Shown: positions 24,639 through 32,184 of the stretch, piece by piece
How the letters are laid out: each line of letters begins with the position of its first letter
Position numbering within the stretch: the stretch's first letter is position 1
NCBI RefSeq assembly: GCF_001277175.1
Contig: NZ_CP012257.1
Coordinates: 2,046,001-2,110,000 of the forward strand
Direction of reading: 5' to 3'
From: Cronobacter universalis NCTC 9529
GTDB taxonomy: Bacteria > Pseudomonadota > Gammaproteobacteria > Enterobacterales > Enterobacteriaceae
Length of the DNA: 64,000 nt
Position numbers and translations under genes: made by a program
Notes under the pieces: generated by a model
The model's input: the letters and a program-made list of their open reading frames with translations, nothing else
Told to the model about the DNA's origin: nothing
The model's database searches: none

Positions 24639-24650
24639 GGTAAATTTACC
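24639..24650. promoter_or_regulatory. 12-bp palindrome before Zn-ribbon gene
   Basis: GGTAAATTTACC is a perfect dyad, and GTGGTAAATT recurs at 24661-24670. It lies in the 66-nt gap before the accessory gene at 24673 and could be an operator. No factor identified. Confidence 0.3.
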
Positions 24651-24672
24651 AAAAACATAAGTGGTAAATTCT

Positions 24673-25035
24673 ATGAGCGAAGAAGAACGGCGCAATTTGG
24701 AGCACCAACAATATCTTGAGAAAAGGCTTAAGCAAGTAACTCCAGAGTTGTTTGCTGATTTTCTTGCATCCAAAGGAATTGCCGTTCCAGTGTGCTTATG
24801 CTGTGGTAGCGATAACGTAGGATCGCCTCAAGCACAAGAAGTTGAAGTTGGTCCTAATGGCAGTCGGTCTTCCGTATATGTTTCTTGGGTAAGGGTGGAT
24901 GCCTATGGACCTCCTTTATCTTTTATAAATTATGAGCACAGGATAATTTGCAGAAACTGCGGTTTCACAAGCTATCACTCCGTTTGGCCGGTTGTTAAAT
25001 GGGTAGAGGAAAAACTCAATGAATCAAAGGAATGA
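24673..25035 (+). CDS. Zn-ribbon-containing protein of unknown function
   Basis: 120 residues. VCLCCGSDNVG near residue 44 and IICRNCGFTSYHSVW near residue 90 form a four-cysteine zinc ribbon split by an insert. The N-terminus is charged and helical. No strong RBS is visible. AT-richer than the tail genes around it. It overlaps the next gene by 17 nt. Accessory gene of unknown role. Confidence 0.65.
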   Translation: MSEEERRNLEHQQYLEKRLKQVTPELFADFLASKGIAVPVCLCCGSDNVGSPQAQEVEVGPNGSRSSVYVSWVRVDAYGPPLSFINYEHRIICRNCGFTSYHSVWPVVKWVEEKLNESKE

Positions 25036-25321
25036 GGACCCATTTGCTAACGTTGTTGACATAAAAACCCATCACGGAGGGGGAGGTGGCGGAGGAGGCG
25101 GTATGTTTGAGAGTGAGAGGCTAACAAGGCTTGAAGTCAATGATGCTATTCGAGAGAAGAGCATCAGTGACATTAGCTCAGAGATTCGCGGCATTCGTCA
25201 TGAGATGAGTGGTTTTGAAAGACGATTGGGCGACAAAATTGAGGAGAATCAGAAATGGTTAGTGGGCCTCATTGTATCGTCTATCATTGTGCCGCTGCTG
25301 ATTGCGCTGATTACAAAATAA
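25019..25321 (+). CDS. Tail-anchored membrane protein with poly-Gly tract
   Basis: 100 residues. Nine consecutive glycines (residues about 20-28) are followed by a helical coiled region (ISSEIRGIRHEMSGFERRLGDKIEEN) and a single C-terminal transmembrane segment (VGLIVSSIIVPLLIALITK). This layout resembles XhlA-type phage membrane proteins, though sequence similarity is weak. A terminator begins at the stop codon. Confidence 0.65.
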   Translation: MNQRNEDPFANVVDIKTHHGGGGGGGGGMFESERLTRLEVNDAIREKSISDISSEIRGIRHEMSGFERRLGDKIEENQKWLVGLIVSSIIVPLLIALITK

Positions 25322-25344
25322 ACCCGCTCCGGCGGGTTTTTTGC
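25321..25344 (+). terminator. Intrinsic terminator (repeated type, copy 1)
   Basis: AACCCGC/GCGGGTT stem with a TCCG loop and six T. The same core recurs at 27033 and 27926. Confidence 0.85.
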
Positions 25345-25387
25345 ATGCAATCCTCCGCAAGTTTCCCTCCCGCTGGTTGATATGTGA
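25345..25387 (+). repeat. 43-nt intergenic direct repeat, copy 1
   Basis: Matches 27531-27573 at 38 of 43 positions by my alignment. Begins ATGCAATCC and ends GGTTGATATGTGA. Both copies directly follow a terminator and precede accessory genes. Confidence 0.75.
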
Positions 25388-25464
25388 ATACGAGTAAGTT
25401 GAAGAGGCTGATTTGGCAGTAAGTGCTCTAAATTAATAAGTAAGGGTGTTGAAGGAGAGTTTTC

Positions 25465-25758
25465 TTAGTCTTGTTTTTTTTCTTTATCCTCGATGAGTGA
25501 GGAGGGGGAGGGATATTTAACTTCTTGGATAACCTGCATTACAACGCTTTCAAGCTTTTCGACTTTTCTTGTTAGCGCCTCTACATCTACCTTAACTGGT
25601 TCTTGTTTCGGACTTTTCTTTACCCAAGCCTCTATAGCTGCAACCATTTCAGCATTAGCGGAGCGGCCATTGCTCTCTGCCAACTCTGCAATTCTGTTTT
25701 TGAGGTCTTCTGGGAGTCGCAGGTTGACCTGAGGATGTTTGTACTTTCTTTCAGCCAT
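25465..25758 (-). CDS. Mnt/Arc-type repressor (immI-like)
   Basis: 97 residues from the ATG at 25758 (a GTG at 25791 would add 11). HPQVNLRLPEDLKNRIAELAESNGRSANAEMVAAIEAW is the Arc-family ribbon-helix-helix domain, with the beta-strand VNLRL contacting DNA. A C-terminal coiled coil (ALTRKVEKLESVVMQVIQE) suggests tetramer formation, as in P22 Mnt. It diverges from the arc-like gene across a shared operator region, and should repress the antirepressor promoter in the lysogen. Confidence 0.82.
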   Translation of the reverse strand: MAERKYKHPQVNLRLPEDLKNRIAELAESNGRSANAEMVAAIEAWVKKSPKQEPVKVDVEALTRKVEKLESVVMQVIQEVKYPSPSSLIEDKEKKQD

Positions 25759-25842
25759 AGCTACCGCACGGGCGACCTTTAAGATGCCCACGCGTCCCCA
25801 TTTTAAAATTGATAGTTCCCTCCAATATAAACTGCATACCTA

Positions 25843-25888
25843 TTGACTAGCAATGCGTACCACAATACTATGTATGCGTACCACATAC
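25843..25888 (+). promoter_or_regulatory. Antirepressor promoter with twin operator repeats
   Basis: TTGACT (25843-25848), a 17-nt spacer and TACTAT (25866-25871) form a good sigma-70 promoter. Two direct repeats, ATGCGTACCACAATAC at 25853-25868 and ATGCGTACCACATAC at 25874-25888, lie 21 bp apart (two helical turns) and cover the spacer and -10. They are the likely sites for the two ribbon-helix-helix repressors. Confidence 0.65.
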
Positions 25889-25902
25889 ATATGGAGGAAG
25901 GG

Positions 25903-26049
25903 ATGAAAGTAAAGACGCTGCGCATGCCCGAGTGGCTTGAAAGGGCCGTTGAGGAGTTGGCCGAAAAGTCAGACCGGTCATTTAGTAAAGAGGTCGTAAG
26001 GGCGGTGAGGGAGTATGTAGAAAGGAACGGAATCAGATGCCCGGAATGA
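25903..26049 (+). CDS. Arc-like ribbon-helix-helix repressor
   Basis: 48 residues from the ATG at 25903, with GGAGGAAGGG as a strong RBS. KVKTLRMPEWLERAVEELAEKSDRS followed by SKEVVRAVREYVER is a minimal RHH domain, the size of P22 Arc. It precedes the antirepressor gene, as arc precedes ant in P22, and would limit antirepressor synthesis. Confidence 0.8.
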   Translation: MKVKTLRMPEWLERAVEELAEKSDRSFSKEVVRAVREYVERNGIRCPE

Positions 26050-26051
26050 AC

Positions 26052-26083
26052 GAAGCCCCAACTGCGCTAACAGTCAGGGCTTC
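26052..26083. promoter_or_regulatory. Hairpin in arc-ant junction (sar-like region)
   Basis: GAAGCCC (26052-26058) pairs with GGGCTTC (26077-26083) just after the arc-like gene and before the ant start. In P22 the sar antisense RNA arises at this junction. Whether this hairpin belongs to an antisense RNA, a translational control element or a terminator cannot be told. Confidence 0.45.
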
Positions 26084-26114
26084 TAATTTGTCAGTAACTT
26101 CCAAGGAACTAACA

Positions 26115-26987
26115 ATGAAGAGTGTAGCAAAAGAAAGCGTGCAATTCACTATTTTCAAGTTCGGTGATAGCGAAATCCGTGTGATAGATAAGGCAGGGGA
26201 GCCGTGGTTTGTAGCTGCCGATATTTGCCGTGCGCTTGAGCTTGGCAACCCTACTAAGGCGATCAAGAACCTCGATGAAGATGAGGTAGCCCTAACTTCA
26301 ATTCAGGGCTTGAGTCGCGGTAATGACCAAGCCAACATCGTTAGTGAGTCAGGCATGTACACTCTTGTGCTTCGCTGCCGCGATGCTGTGAACAAGGGTT
26401 CCGTTCCTCACGCATTTCGCAAGTGGGTTACTGCCGAAGTGCTTCCCGCCATCCGTAAGCATGGCGCGTATGTGAAGCCGGTTGTAGCTAAGAAGGATCA
26501 CCAGTCATCAGCGGCTCAGCTCACCCCACTTCGCCAAACGGCGGAGCGCCTGATTGCTACGGGCTTTGGGCGCATTTACCCCGACATTTGGAAGCACGTT
26601 CACAGTAAGTTTGAAGTCAAACACATTCATCAGCTTACACCAACTCAGATTGGTGAAGCGATTGAGTACCTGAACGGCTTAGAGGGTGAGTTTCTTGGAA
26701 AGGCCAATAAGCAAATGGCCCTGCCAATTTCTTACCCAATGTCCTACTTCAATCAGTACAGCCATATCAGAGAATTGAATGATCACACTCTCAGTGCGCC
26801 ATGGAGATATCCGGTAGATAATTTGGTTCCAAATGGCGATAACCCCAATCCTCTTGGAAGAATGCTGGGTGACTTGAGAAATATGGGATATGAAGTGGAG
26901 GCGGCCTTGTTCCAACTGCTTTCTCTTCAGCATCACCTTGAAAGCCTCCGACAGAAAATAGGCATGATTGAGCGCGCAATCCGCTAG
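26115..26987 (+). CDS. Antirepressor (Ant-like, BRO-N domain)
   Basis: 290 residues from the ATG at 26115, with AAGGA at 26102-26106; in-frame ATGs at 26037 and 26046 precede the hairpin and are alternatives. The N-terminal 110 residues are a BRO-N domain (GEPWFVAADICRALELGNP, SESGMYTLVLRCRD, FRKWVTAEVLPAIRKHGAY). The C-terminal half (LRQTAERLIATGFGRIYPDIW ... YLNGLEGEFLGK) is a second phage antirepressor module. Ant proteins bind and inactivate prophage repressors to trigger induction. Confidence 0.88.
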   Translation: MKSVAKESVQFTIFKFGDSEIRVIDKAGEPWFVAADICRALELGNPTKAIKNLDEDEVALTSIQGLSRGNDQANIVSESGMYTLVLRCRDAVNKGSVPHAFRKWVTAEVLPAIRKHGAYVKPVVAKKDHQSSAAQLTPLRQTAERLIATGFGRIYPDIWKHVHSKFEVKHIHQLTPTQIGEAIEYLNGLEGEFLGKANKQMALPISYPMSYFNQYSHIRELNDHTLSAPWRYPVDNLVPNGDNPNPLGRMLGDLRNMGYEVEAALFQLLSLQHHLESLRQKIGMIERAIR

Positions 26988-27032
26988 TCGAACTAGTGTG
27001 TCAGCCAATCTCCTGAAAGTAAGGATAACCCA

Positions 27033-27055
27033 AACCCGCTCCGGCGGGTTTTTTG
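27033..27055 (+). terminator. Intrinsic terminator (repeated type, copy 2)
   Basis: Same AACCCGC/GCGGGTT stem and T-run as at 25321; ends the antirepressor transcript. Confidence 0.85.
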
Positions 27056-27133
27056 CTACCAAAAATGGCGGGTAAGTCATGCGGTCTTATGATGTTAAGA
27101 TGTTTCTGATTGCAATCAATGGAAACATAAAAA

Positions 27134-27490
27134 ATGAAAAAGGCATTGGCTTTAGCCGCAGTAGTAATGTTGTTGGCAGGATGTAGCTCACGCGTGGCCG
27201 ATTTGACCGTGGCGAGTACAAAAAACTACAACCTCAATTCAAACAATTTCGTTAAAGGTGCTCGCGTTCAGGGAGAAGACTCAGCTCCTGTGGTAATTTT
27301 CCCTCTCGGCATTCCCAATGTGAAGACTGCTATCGACAGAGCTATTGAGAAGAATCGTTGCTCAGTTGCGCTTTCTGATGTCGTTGTGACTCAGTTCAAC
27401 CACTCTTTCCTGTTCGGTAAGTTTGGCTTTATTGTTGAAGGGACTGAGGTCATTGACCGTCGCCAGCCAGGTTGCGAGAACGCGAGCTAA
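27134..27490 (+). CDS. Predicted outer-membrane lipoprotein (moron)
   Basis: 118 residues with a lipoprotein signal (KKALALAAVVMLLAGC; lipidated Cys at residue 17). The mature part has VASTKNYNLNSNNFVKGARVQGED and ends with a second cysteine near PGC. It resembles small phage/prophage lipoproteins of unknown role. Flanked by two terminators, so it is a free-standing unit. Phage lipoproteins sometimes block receptors against superinfection, but nothing here proves that. Confidence 0.75.
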   Translation: MKKALALAAVVMLLAGCSSRVADLTVASTKNYNLNSNNFVKGARVQGEDSAPVVIFPLGIPNVKTAIDRAIEKNRCSVALSDVVVTQFNHSFLFGKFGFIVEGTEVIDRRQPGCENAS

Positions 27491-27495
27491 AAAAT

Positions 27496-27519
27496 AGCCA
27501 CCTTCGGGTGGCTTTTTTG
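27496..27519 (+). terminator. Intrinsic terminator of lipoprotein gene
   Basis: AGCCACC/GGTGGCT stem with a TTCG loop and a run of T. Confidence 0.85.
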
Positions 27520-27530
27520 TATCAGTCGCT

Positions 27531-27573
27531 ATGCAATCCCCCGCAAGTTCACCTCTCGTTGGTTGATATGTGA
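27531..27573 (+). repeat. 43-nt intergenic direct repeat, copy 2
   Basis: Second copy of the 25345-25387 element (five differences). It lies between a terminator and the next exported moron. Confidence 0.75.
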
Positions 27574-27614
27574 TCGCTTTTTGATAGCATGTCAGGAAAT
27601 GTAACGGAGGGTTT

Positions 27615-27908
27615 ATGAAATCTCATTTTGCGGCAGCAATGCTTATGCTATTTGCCTGTAACGCAGTTGCGGAGTCTGACGCGCTGATTCAAATAAAGCG
27701 TTCGCCAGAAGTTATCTGCGCTGATAACTCAAAAAAAGACCAGTGCCAGGAAACAGTTAAAGCGCTTATCTACGCAGTAAACAGCATTGCGTCGCTTAAT
27801 GCTACCTGCGAAAGCAATAAAGAACTTCGCCAGCATATGAATCAGAAGCTTAAAGACCAGTGTGATTCGGCGAAAGAAATATCAGAATATGCAAAACATC
27901 TACAGTGA
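27615..27908 (+). CDS. Small exported protein with four cysteines
   Basis: 97 residues: signal peptide KSHFAAAMLMLFACNAVA (cleavage near residue 19), then a mostly helical mature part with cysteines near residues 35, 43, 60 and 76 that could form two disulfides in the periplasm. GGAGGG precedes the ATG. It has its own terminator. Function unknown. Confidence 0.7.
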   Translation: MKSHFAAAMLMLFACNAVAESDALIQIKRSPEVICADNSKKDQCQETVKALIYAVNSIASLNATCESNKELRQHMNQKLKDQCDSAKEISEYAKHLQ

Positions 27909-27925
27909 ATCTTTTTAATAAATAA

Positions 27926-27949
27926 AAACCCGCTCCGGCGGGTTTTTTG
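27926..27949 (+). terminator. Intrinsic terminator (repeated type, copy 3)
   Basis: Third copy of the AACCCGC/GCGGGTT terminator, directly before the tape measure gene. Confidence 0.85.
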
Positions 27950-27965
27950 TTGCCCGGAGATAAAC

Positions 27966-30377
27966 ATGGCAGGCGAACAAAATGCTGGCAGTATCGTTTA
28001 TGAGATAAGCGCTGAAGTAGCCCCGCTGTTACAAGGGGGGAGGCAAGCCAGTCGGACTCTTACAGACCTGGAATCTTCGGTTAATGAAAATATTAACACC
28101 TTCAAAAAATTAGACACACAGCTCTCCAGTACAGCTAAGGCTGTCAACGAGGCGTCCAATTCCTCAGGAAAATTTAGAAGCACATTCCAGCAGGCTGGCT
28201 ACCAAATTCAGGACTTCATTGTTCAAGTGCAGGGAGGTCAGTCTGCTCTGGTAGCATTCAGTCAACAGGGGTCACAATTAGCAGGAGCTTTTGGTCCTGC
28301 TGGCGCAGTAGTTGGTGCATTCATAGCCCTTGGTTCGGTATTGACTGGCGTATTAATGACAGCGCTTGGAAGTACCAGCAATGAGATGGAAAAGCTTGAG
28401 AAAGCGGCTACTGACCTAAATAAAATAGTGGTCATCAATAGCCAAGGTGTGGCCGCTTTGTCTAATGATTATGCTCGACTTGCCGTAACAAATGCTGCGC
28501 TCGCCACTCAGCTCAGAGATGCTGCTATCGCAAAATACGCCTCAGAGGTAGAAAAGGCGCGCTCGGCGATAGGCAATATCGTTGATCAGCAATCATCATG
28601 GCTTCGAAGTATCAATGGTGGCGCTGCCAGTGTTAAGGCGGCTGGAAATGCATTAGATGCACTGAGCATTACCACGGATAACTATACCGACGCTATGAGT
28701 CAAGCAAGCGCGGCTGGGCCAGCTTTCAATCAGACCACACTAACAATATCTAACACCGTAGAGTTACTAGCAGATAAGTTTTCAATTTCTCGCCAGTCAG
28801 CATTTGAGCTAATCAGAATGCTCAACGATCTGGCACGAAACCCCTCTCCTAATAACGTAACAAGATTATCTCAAGCGATAGGGCAAATGAGCTCCACTAC
28901 TTCAGAGGGTAAATTAGCTCTTTCTGGATTTAGGGAAGAATTAACATTGTCAGGGGCTTCTGCAGCCAATGCAGAACAAGCGGTTAAAGACCTTGAAAAC
29001 CAGCTTTCATCCTTACGCACAGAGGCTCAACAAGCAAATTTCGACAATATCAGCAAGCAGCTTGAGGCGCAGAGAATTGCTTTAACTAAGGGTAAACAGG
29101 CCGCCGTAGAGTACGGAATTTCTCAGCAGGACCTAACAAAAGAACAAAAAGACCAACTCATCGCATCATCAAGAATAAATGCACAACTTGAGCAGGAAAA
29201 AAAAGCAAGGGAAGATGCCGAGCGGGCTGCGAAAAAACAATCAACAGTAACCGAATCAGTAGCCCAGAAGCTTGAAAACTTGCGTCAGAAAGCAATGCTG
29301 GCTGGGGCGACAACTCAGGAGCTAAGCAGAGAGCAGGCCATTCTACAGGCGCAACAATCGCTTGGTAAAAGCGCAACCCAGGAACAGATCAGACTGGCTG
29401 GAGAATACGCAGCGCAGGCCTACGACACCGCAAGCGCTTTGAAGGAGCAGCAAAAGGCTGAGAAGCAGAGACAAGATACCGAAAAGGCTTATCAAAATGT
29501 TCGCAATCAGTCTTCACCTGTTTTGTCAGCAGATAATCAGTTCCAGCAACAGATGGCCTCATTAGATGCGTATGTTCAACTTTATCCTCAAAAAATTGCC
29601 GAGGTTGAGCAAACTCGCGCCGCTATAGAAGATCAGTATCGCCAACAAAGAATGGCTGCAATGTGGCAGGAATGGCAGCAGCAGAGCGAAATCAACCAGC
29701 TCGCCGCTTCTGCCATCGACTCGCTTCAGGGCGGAGCAACCAATGCGATAACCGGGCTTGTTAACGGCACCCAAAACCTTCAGGAAGCCTTCGCCAATAT
29801 CGGCACTACCATCCTCGGAAGTGTGGTCGGCGGACTGGTTGAGATGGGCATTCAATGGGTAAAAAGCCAAATCATGGGCCAGGCTGCGGCTGCGGCATCA
29901 CTTGCTTCAACGATGGCACAAGCAACGGCAGCTGCATCAGCATGGGCTCCTGCAGCCATTAGCGCATCTATTGCCACCTATGGCTCAGCGGCGGCTGTCG
30001 GTCAGACGGCATATGCTGGCTCTCTGCTTGCAGCAAAAGGAATGGCTGTTGCTGGCGCGCGTGAGCATGGTGGGCCTGTATCCGCAAATTCCATGTATCG
30101 GGTAGGCGAGGGCGGTAAGCCCGAGATTTACCAGGCTAATAACGGCAGCCAGTACATGATACCGGGTGACAATGGTCGGGTGATTAGCAACAGGGATATG
30201 CAGAAGGGCGGGAGCGGTGGGAGCAGCATCGTTCAGAACATTAACTTCGAAATAAACACTACTGGCGGCATAGATGATGCCACTATGTCGAAGATGGCAC
30301 AGATGATGAAACAAGTTAGCCTCAAAACCATTCGTGACCAGCAGCGGCCTAATGGCCTGCTAAACCGGGGGAAATAA
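27966..30377 (+). CDS. Tail tape measure protein
   Basis: 803 residues; sets tail length and is ejected ahead of the DNA. The N-terminal part has KFRSTFQQAGYQIQDFIVQVQ and a hydrophobic segment near residues 110-135 (AFGPAGAVVGAFIALGSVLTGVL). Long coiled coil follows (residues about 330-560), and then a hydrophobic Ala-rich region near 630-700. The relatively short length predicts a short tail. CGGAGA is the RBS. Confidence 0.93.
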   Translation: MAGEQNAGSIVYEISAEVAPLLQGGRQASRTLTDLESSVNENINTFKKLDTQLSSTAKAVNEASNSSGKFRSTFQQAGYQIQDFIVQVQGGQSALVAFSQQGSQLAGAFGPAGAVVGAFIALGSVLTGVLMTALGSTSNEMEKLEKAATDLNKIVVINSQGVAALSNDYARLAVTNAALATQLRDAAIAKYASEVEKARSAIGNIVDQQSSWLRSINGGAASVKAAGNALDALSITTDNYTDAMSQASAAGPAFNQTTLTISNTVELLADKFSISRQSAFELIRMLNDLARNPSPNNVTRLSQAIGQMSSTTSEGKLALSGFREELTLSGASAANAEQAVKDLENQLSSLRTEAQQANFDNISKQLEAQRIALTKGKQAAVEYGISQQDLTKEQKDQLIASSRINAQLEQEKKAREDAERAAKKQSTVTESVAQKLENLRQKAMLAGATTQELSREQAILQAQQSLGKSATQEQIRLAGEYAAQAYDTASALKEQQKAEKQRQDTEKAYQNVRNQSSPVLSADNQFQQQMASLDAYVQLYPQKIAEVEQTRAAIEDQYRQQRMAAMWQEWQQQSEINQLAASAIDSLQGGATNAITGLVNGTQNLQEAFANIGTTILGSVVGGLVEMGIQWVKSQIMGQAAAAASLASTMAQATAAASAWAPAAISASIATYGSAAAVGQTAYAGSLLAAKGMAVAGAREHGGPVSANSMYRVGEGGKPEIYQANNGSQYMIPGDNGRVISNRDMQKGGSGGSSIVQNINFEINTTGGIDDATMSKMAQMMKQVSLKTIRDQQRPNGLLNRGK

Positions 30378-30724
30378 TGCCGCAGACATTCACCTGGTCA
30401 CCACAAAAGGCGTTCCCCGTTGAGCGTACACCTAATGTAGCGGTGGTAAAGCTTGGTGACGGTTATGAGCAGCGCCAGGTTAAAGGTATAAACCCGCTCA
30501 TGGATAAGTACTCGCTTGTGTTCAGGGGTGCAGACGACAACTGTCGGGCTAATCCGGTAAAAGCTATCGACGCGTTCCTTAAAGCAAGAATGGCCGTCGA
30601 GTCCTTCTACTGGACGCCGTCAGATACCGGGATACAGAAGTTATTTGTCTGTCGGTCATGGATCACGGTCAAAACGGGCGGATATTACGAACTGACAGCC
30701 ACTTTCGAACAAGTACCAAGATAA
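30377..30724 (+). CDS. Minor tail protein M
   Basis: 115 residues of the lambda gpM family: FTWSPQKAFPVERTPNVAVVKLGDGYEQR at the N-terminus and the SFYWTPSDTG ... YYELTATFEQVP end. Part of the tail tip complex. Starts on the last base of the tape measure gene's stop. Confidence 0.9.
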   Translation: MPQTFTWSPQKAFPVERTPNVAVVKLGDGYEQRQVKGINPLMDKYSLVFRGADDNCRANPVKAIDAFLKARMAVESFYWTPSDTGIQKLFVCRSWITVKTGGYYELTATFEQVPR

Positions 30725-30746
30725 GCCACCTTAGGGTGGCTTTTTT
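30723..30746 (+). terminator. Intrinsic terminator between M and L
   Basis: AAGCCACC/GGTGGCTT hairpin with six T, overlapping the M stop codon. It sits inside the late tail operon, so read-through by Q is needed for L, K, I and J. Confidence 0.8.
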
Positions 30747-30760
30747 AATGGGAGTTTTCC

Positions 30761-31465
30761 GTGCGCAATATACCAGCGGAACTGATTATCGAAAGCGTTG
30801 ACGCGGGCGTTGGCGCGTTCATTGACCTTTTCGAGGCAAACCTTCAGCCCTATGGCGGTGATGTAATCCGCTTTCACTCCGGCACCAATGGATATTACGG
30901 GGATGTCGTTTGGAAGGGGGCCACCTATCCCGCATACCCGATAGCTGTTGAAGGGTTTCAGAGCAATAACGAAGGGGCGTATGCGCGCCCAACCATGACG
31001 GTTGCAAATATCACCGGCCTGATAACCGGCATTAACCATGACTTCGACGACATGCTCGGGGTGGTGATTACTCGCCGCCAGGTGCCGGTTAAGCATCTCG
31101 ATGCCGTCAATTTTCCAAATGGTAACCCCGATGCAGATCCATCGATGGAGGCGGTTTCTCGTTACGTCGTGGAAGAGATGACAGAGGAAACCGCCGAGCA
31201 GGTCACCTATACCCTGGCAACGCCAATTGATTGCGATAACGCCATCATCCCGGCCAGAACCATTCTTGCTGATGTATGCCAGTGGCAGTATCGCGGGACC
31301 GGATGTGGATACGATGGTCCGCCAGTTGCAGACGAAAGGGATAACCCGACATCTGACCCTGCCAAAGATAAATGCTCTCACAGGAGGACAGGATGCAGGT
31401 TTCGATTCCCGCGCCCGGAGCCAATGCCGATAAGCAGCTTCCCAGGCTCACAGAAGGTGAGCTGA
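30761..31465 (+). CDS. Minor tail protein L
   Basis: 234 residues, lambda gpL-like. The C-terminal CQWQYRGTGCGYDGP ... CSHRRTGCRFRF provides four cysteines, matching the Fe-S cluster site of gpL. GTG start at 30761, with GGGAG 8 nt upstream. Overlaps K by 73 nt in another frame. Confidence 0.9.
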   Translation: MRNIPAELIIESVDAGVGAFIDLFEANLQPYGGDVIRFHSGTNGYYGDVVWKGATYPAYPIAVEGFQSNNEGAYARPTMTVANITGLITGINHDFDDMLGVVITRRQVPVKHLDAVNFPNGNPDADPSMEAVSRYVVEEMTEETAEQVTYTLATPIDCDNAIIPARTILADVCQWQYRGTGCGYDGPPVADERDNPTSDPAKDKCSHRRTGCRFRFPRPEPMPISSFPGSQKVS

Positions 31466-32184
31466 TTCAGCAGTGCCTCGATTATGCCGTAACATCAGGT
31501 GACGAGGTGTGCGGGCTAATCATTGATGACTCAGTGTTCTTCCCATGCAGTAACTCACACCCTGAGCCAGCGCGACACTTCCGTATAAGCGACGATGACT
31601 GGCTTGCAGCAGAAGAGCTGGGTGATATCACGGCGGTATTCCATTCACACCCTGAAAGCTACTCCGTCCTCTCAGGTGCAGATCGTCATGCGCAGGTGCT
31701 GACTGACCTGCCATGGTGGCTGGCATCTAATGGCCGGTTGCTCAAGTTCAGGGCAGTACCGCATTTGCTTGGCCGCCGGTTCGAGCATGGGGTGATGGAT
31801 TGCTACACCCTTTTTCGTGATGCGTATCATCTCTGCGGTATCGACCTGCCTGATTTTGAGAGGACGCAGGGGTGGTGGCTGCGGGAAGAGAACCTGTATC
31901 TCAAAAATATGGAGGCCAATGATTTCCATCGGGTGGAACTGTCGGAAGTTGAGCCCGGCGACGTAATCATTCGCCAGCCTTTCCCTGGTGCTGACCCATG
32001 CCACGCCATGATCCTCCTGCACGAAAATATGGTGCTCCATCATGACTGCGCTGGTCACCTCAGCCGCAGGGAGCCTTACAGGCCAGCGTTCATTAAGCAA
32101 ACTCATTCCATCTGGAGACACGAAAGGTGCTCATCTTTAAATTTGCAGGGCATTTACGAAGACATTTCCGCCAGGTCAAGATGA
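31393..32184 (+). CDS. Tail assembly protein K (JAMM + NlpC/P60)
   Basis: 263 residues from the ATG at 31393, with CAGGAGG upstream. The first domain is a JAMM/Mpr1-like metallopeptidase: E38, H84-x-H86-P and D98 (HSHPESYSVLSGADRH). The second is an NlpC/P60 cysteine peptidase with C137 (GVMDCYTLFRD) and H212 (DPCHAMILL). Such two-domain proteins process tail proteins and may cleave peptidoglycan on infection. Confidence 0.9.
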   Translation: MQVSIPAPGANADKQLPRLTEGELIQQCLDYAVTSGDEVCGLIIDDSVFFPCSNSHPEPARHFRISDDDWLAAEELGDITAVFHSHPESYSVLSGADRHAQVLTDLPWWLASNGRLLKFRAVPHLLGRRFEHGVMDCYTLFRDAYHLCGIDLPDFERTQGWWLREENLYLKNMEANDFHRVELSEVEPGDVIIRQPFPGADPCHAMILLHENMVLHHDCAGHLSRREPYRPAFIKQTHSIWRHERCSSLNLQGIYEDISARSR

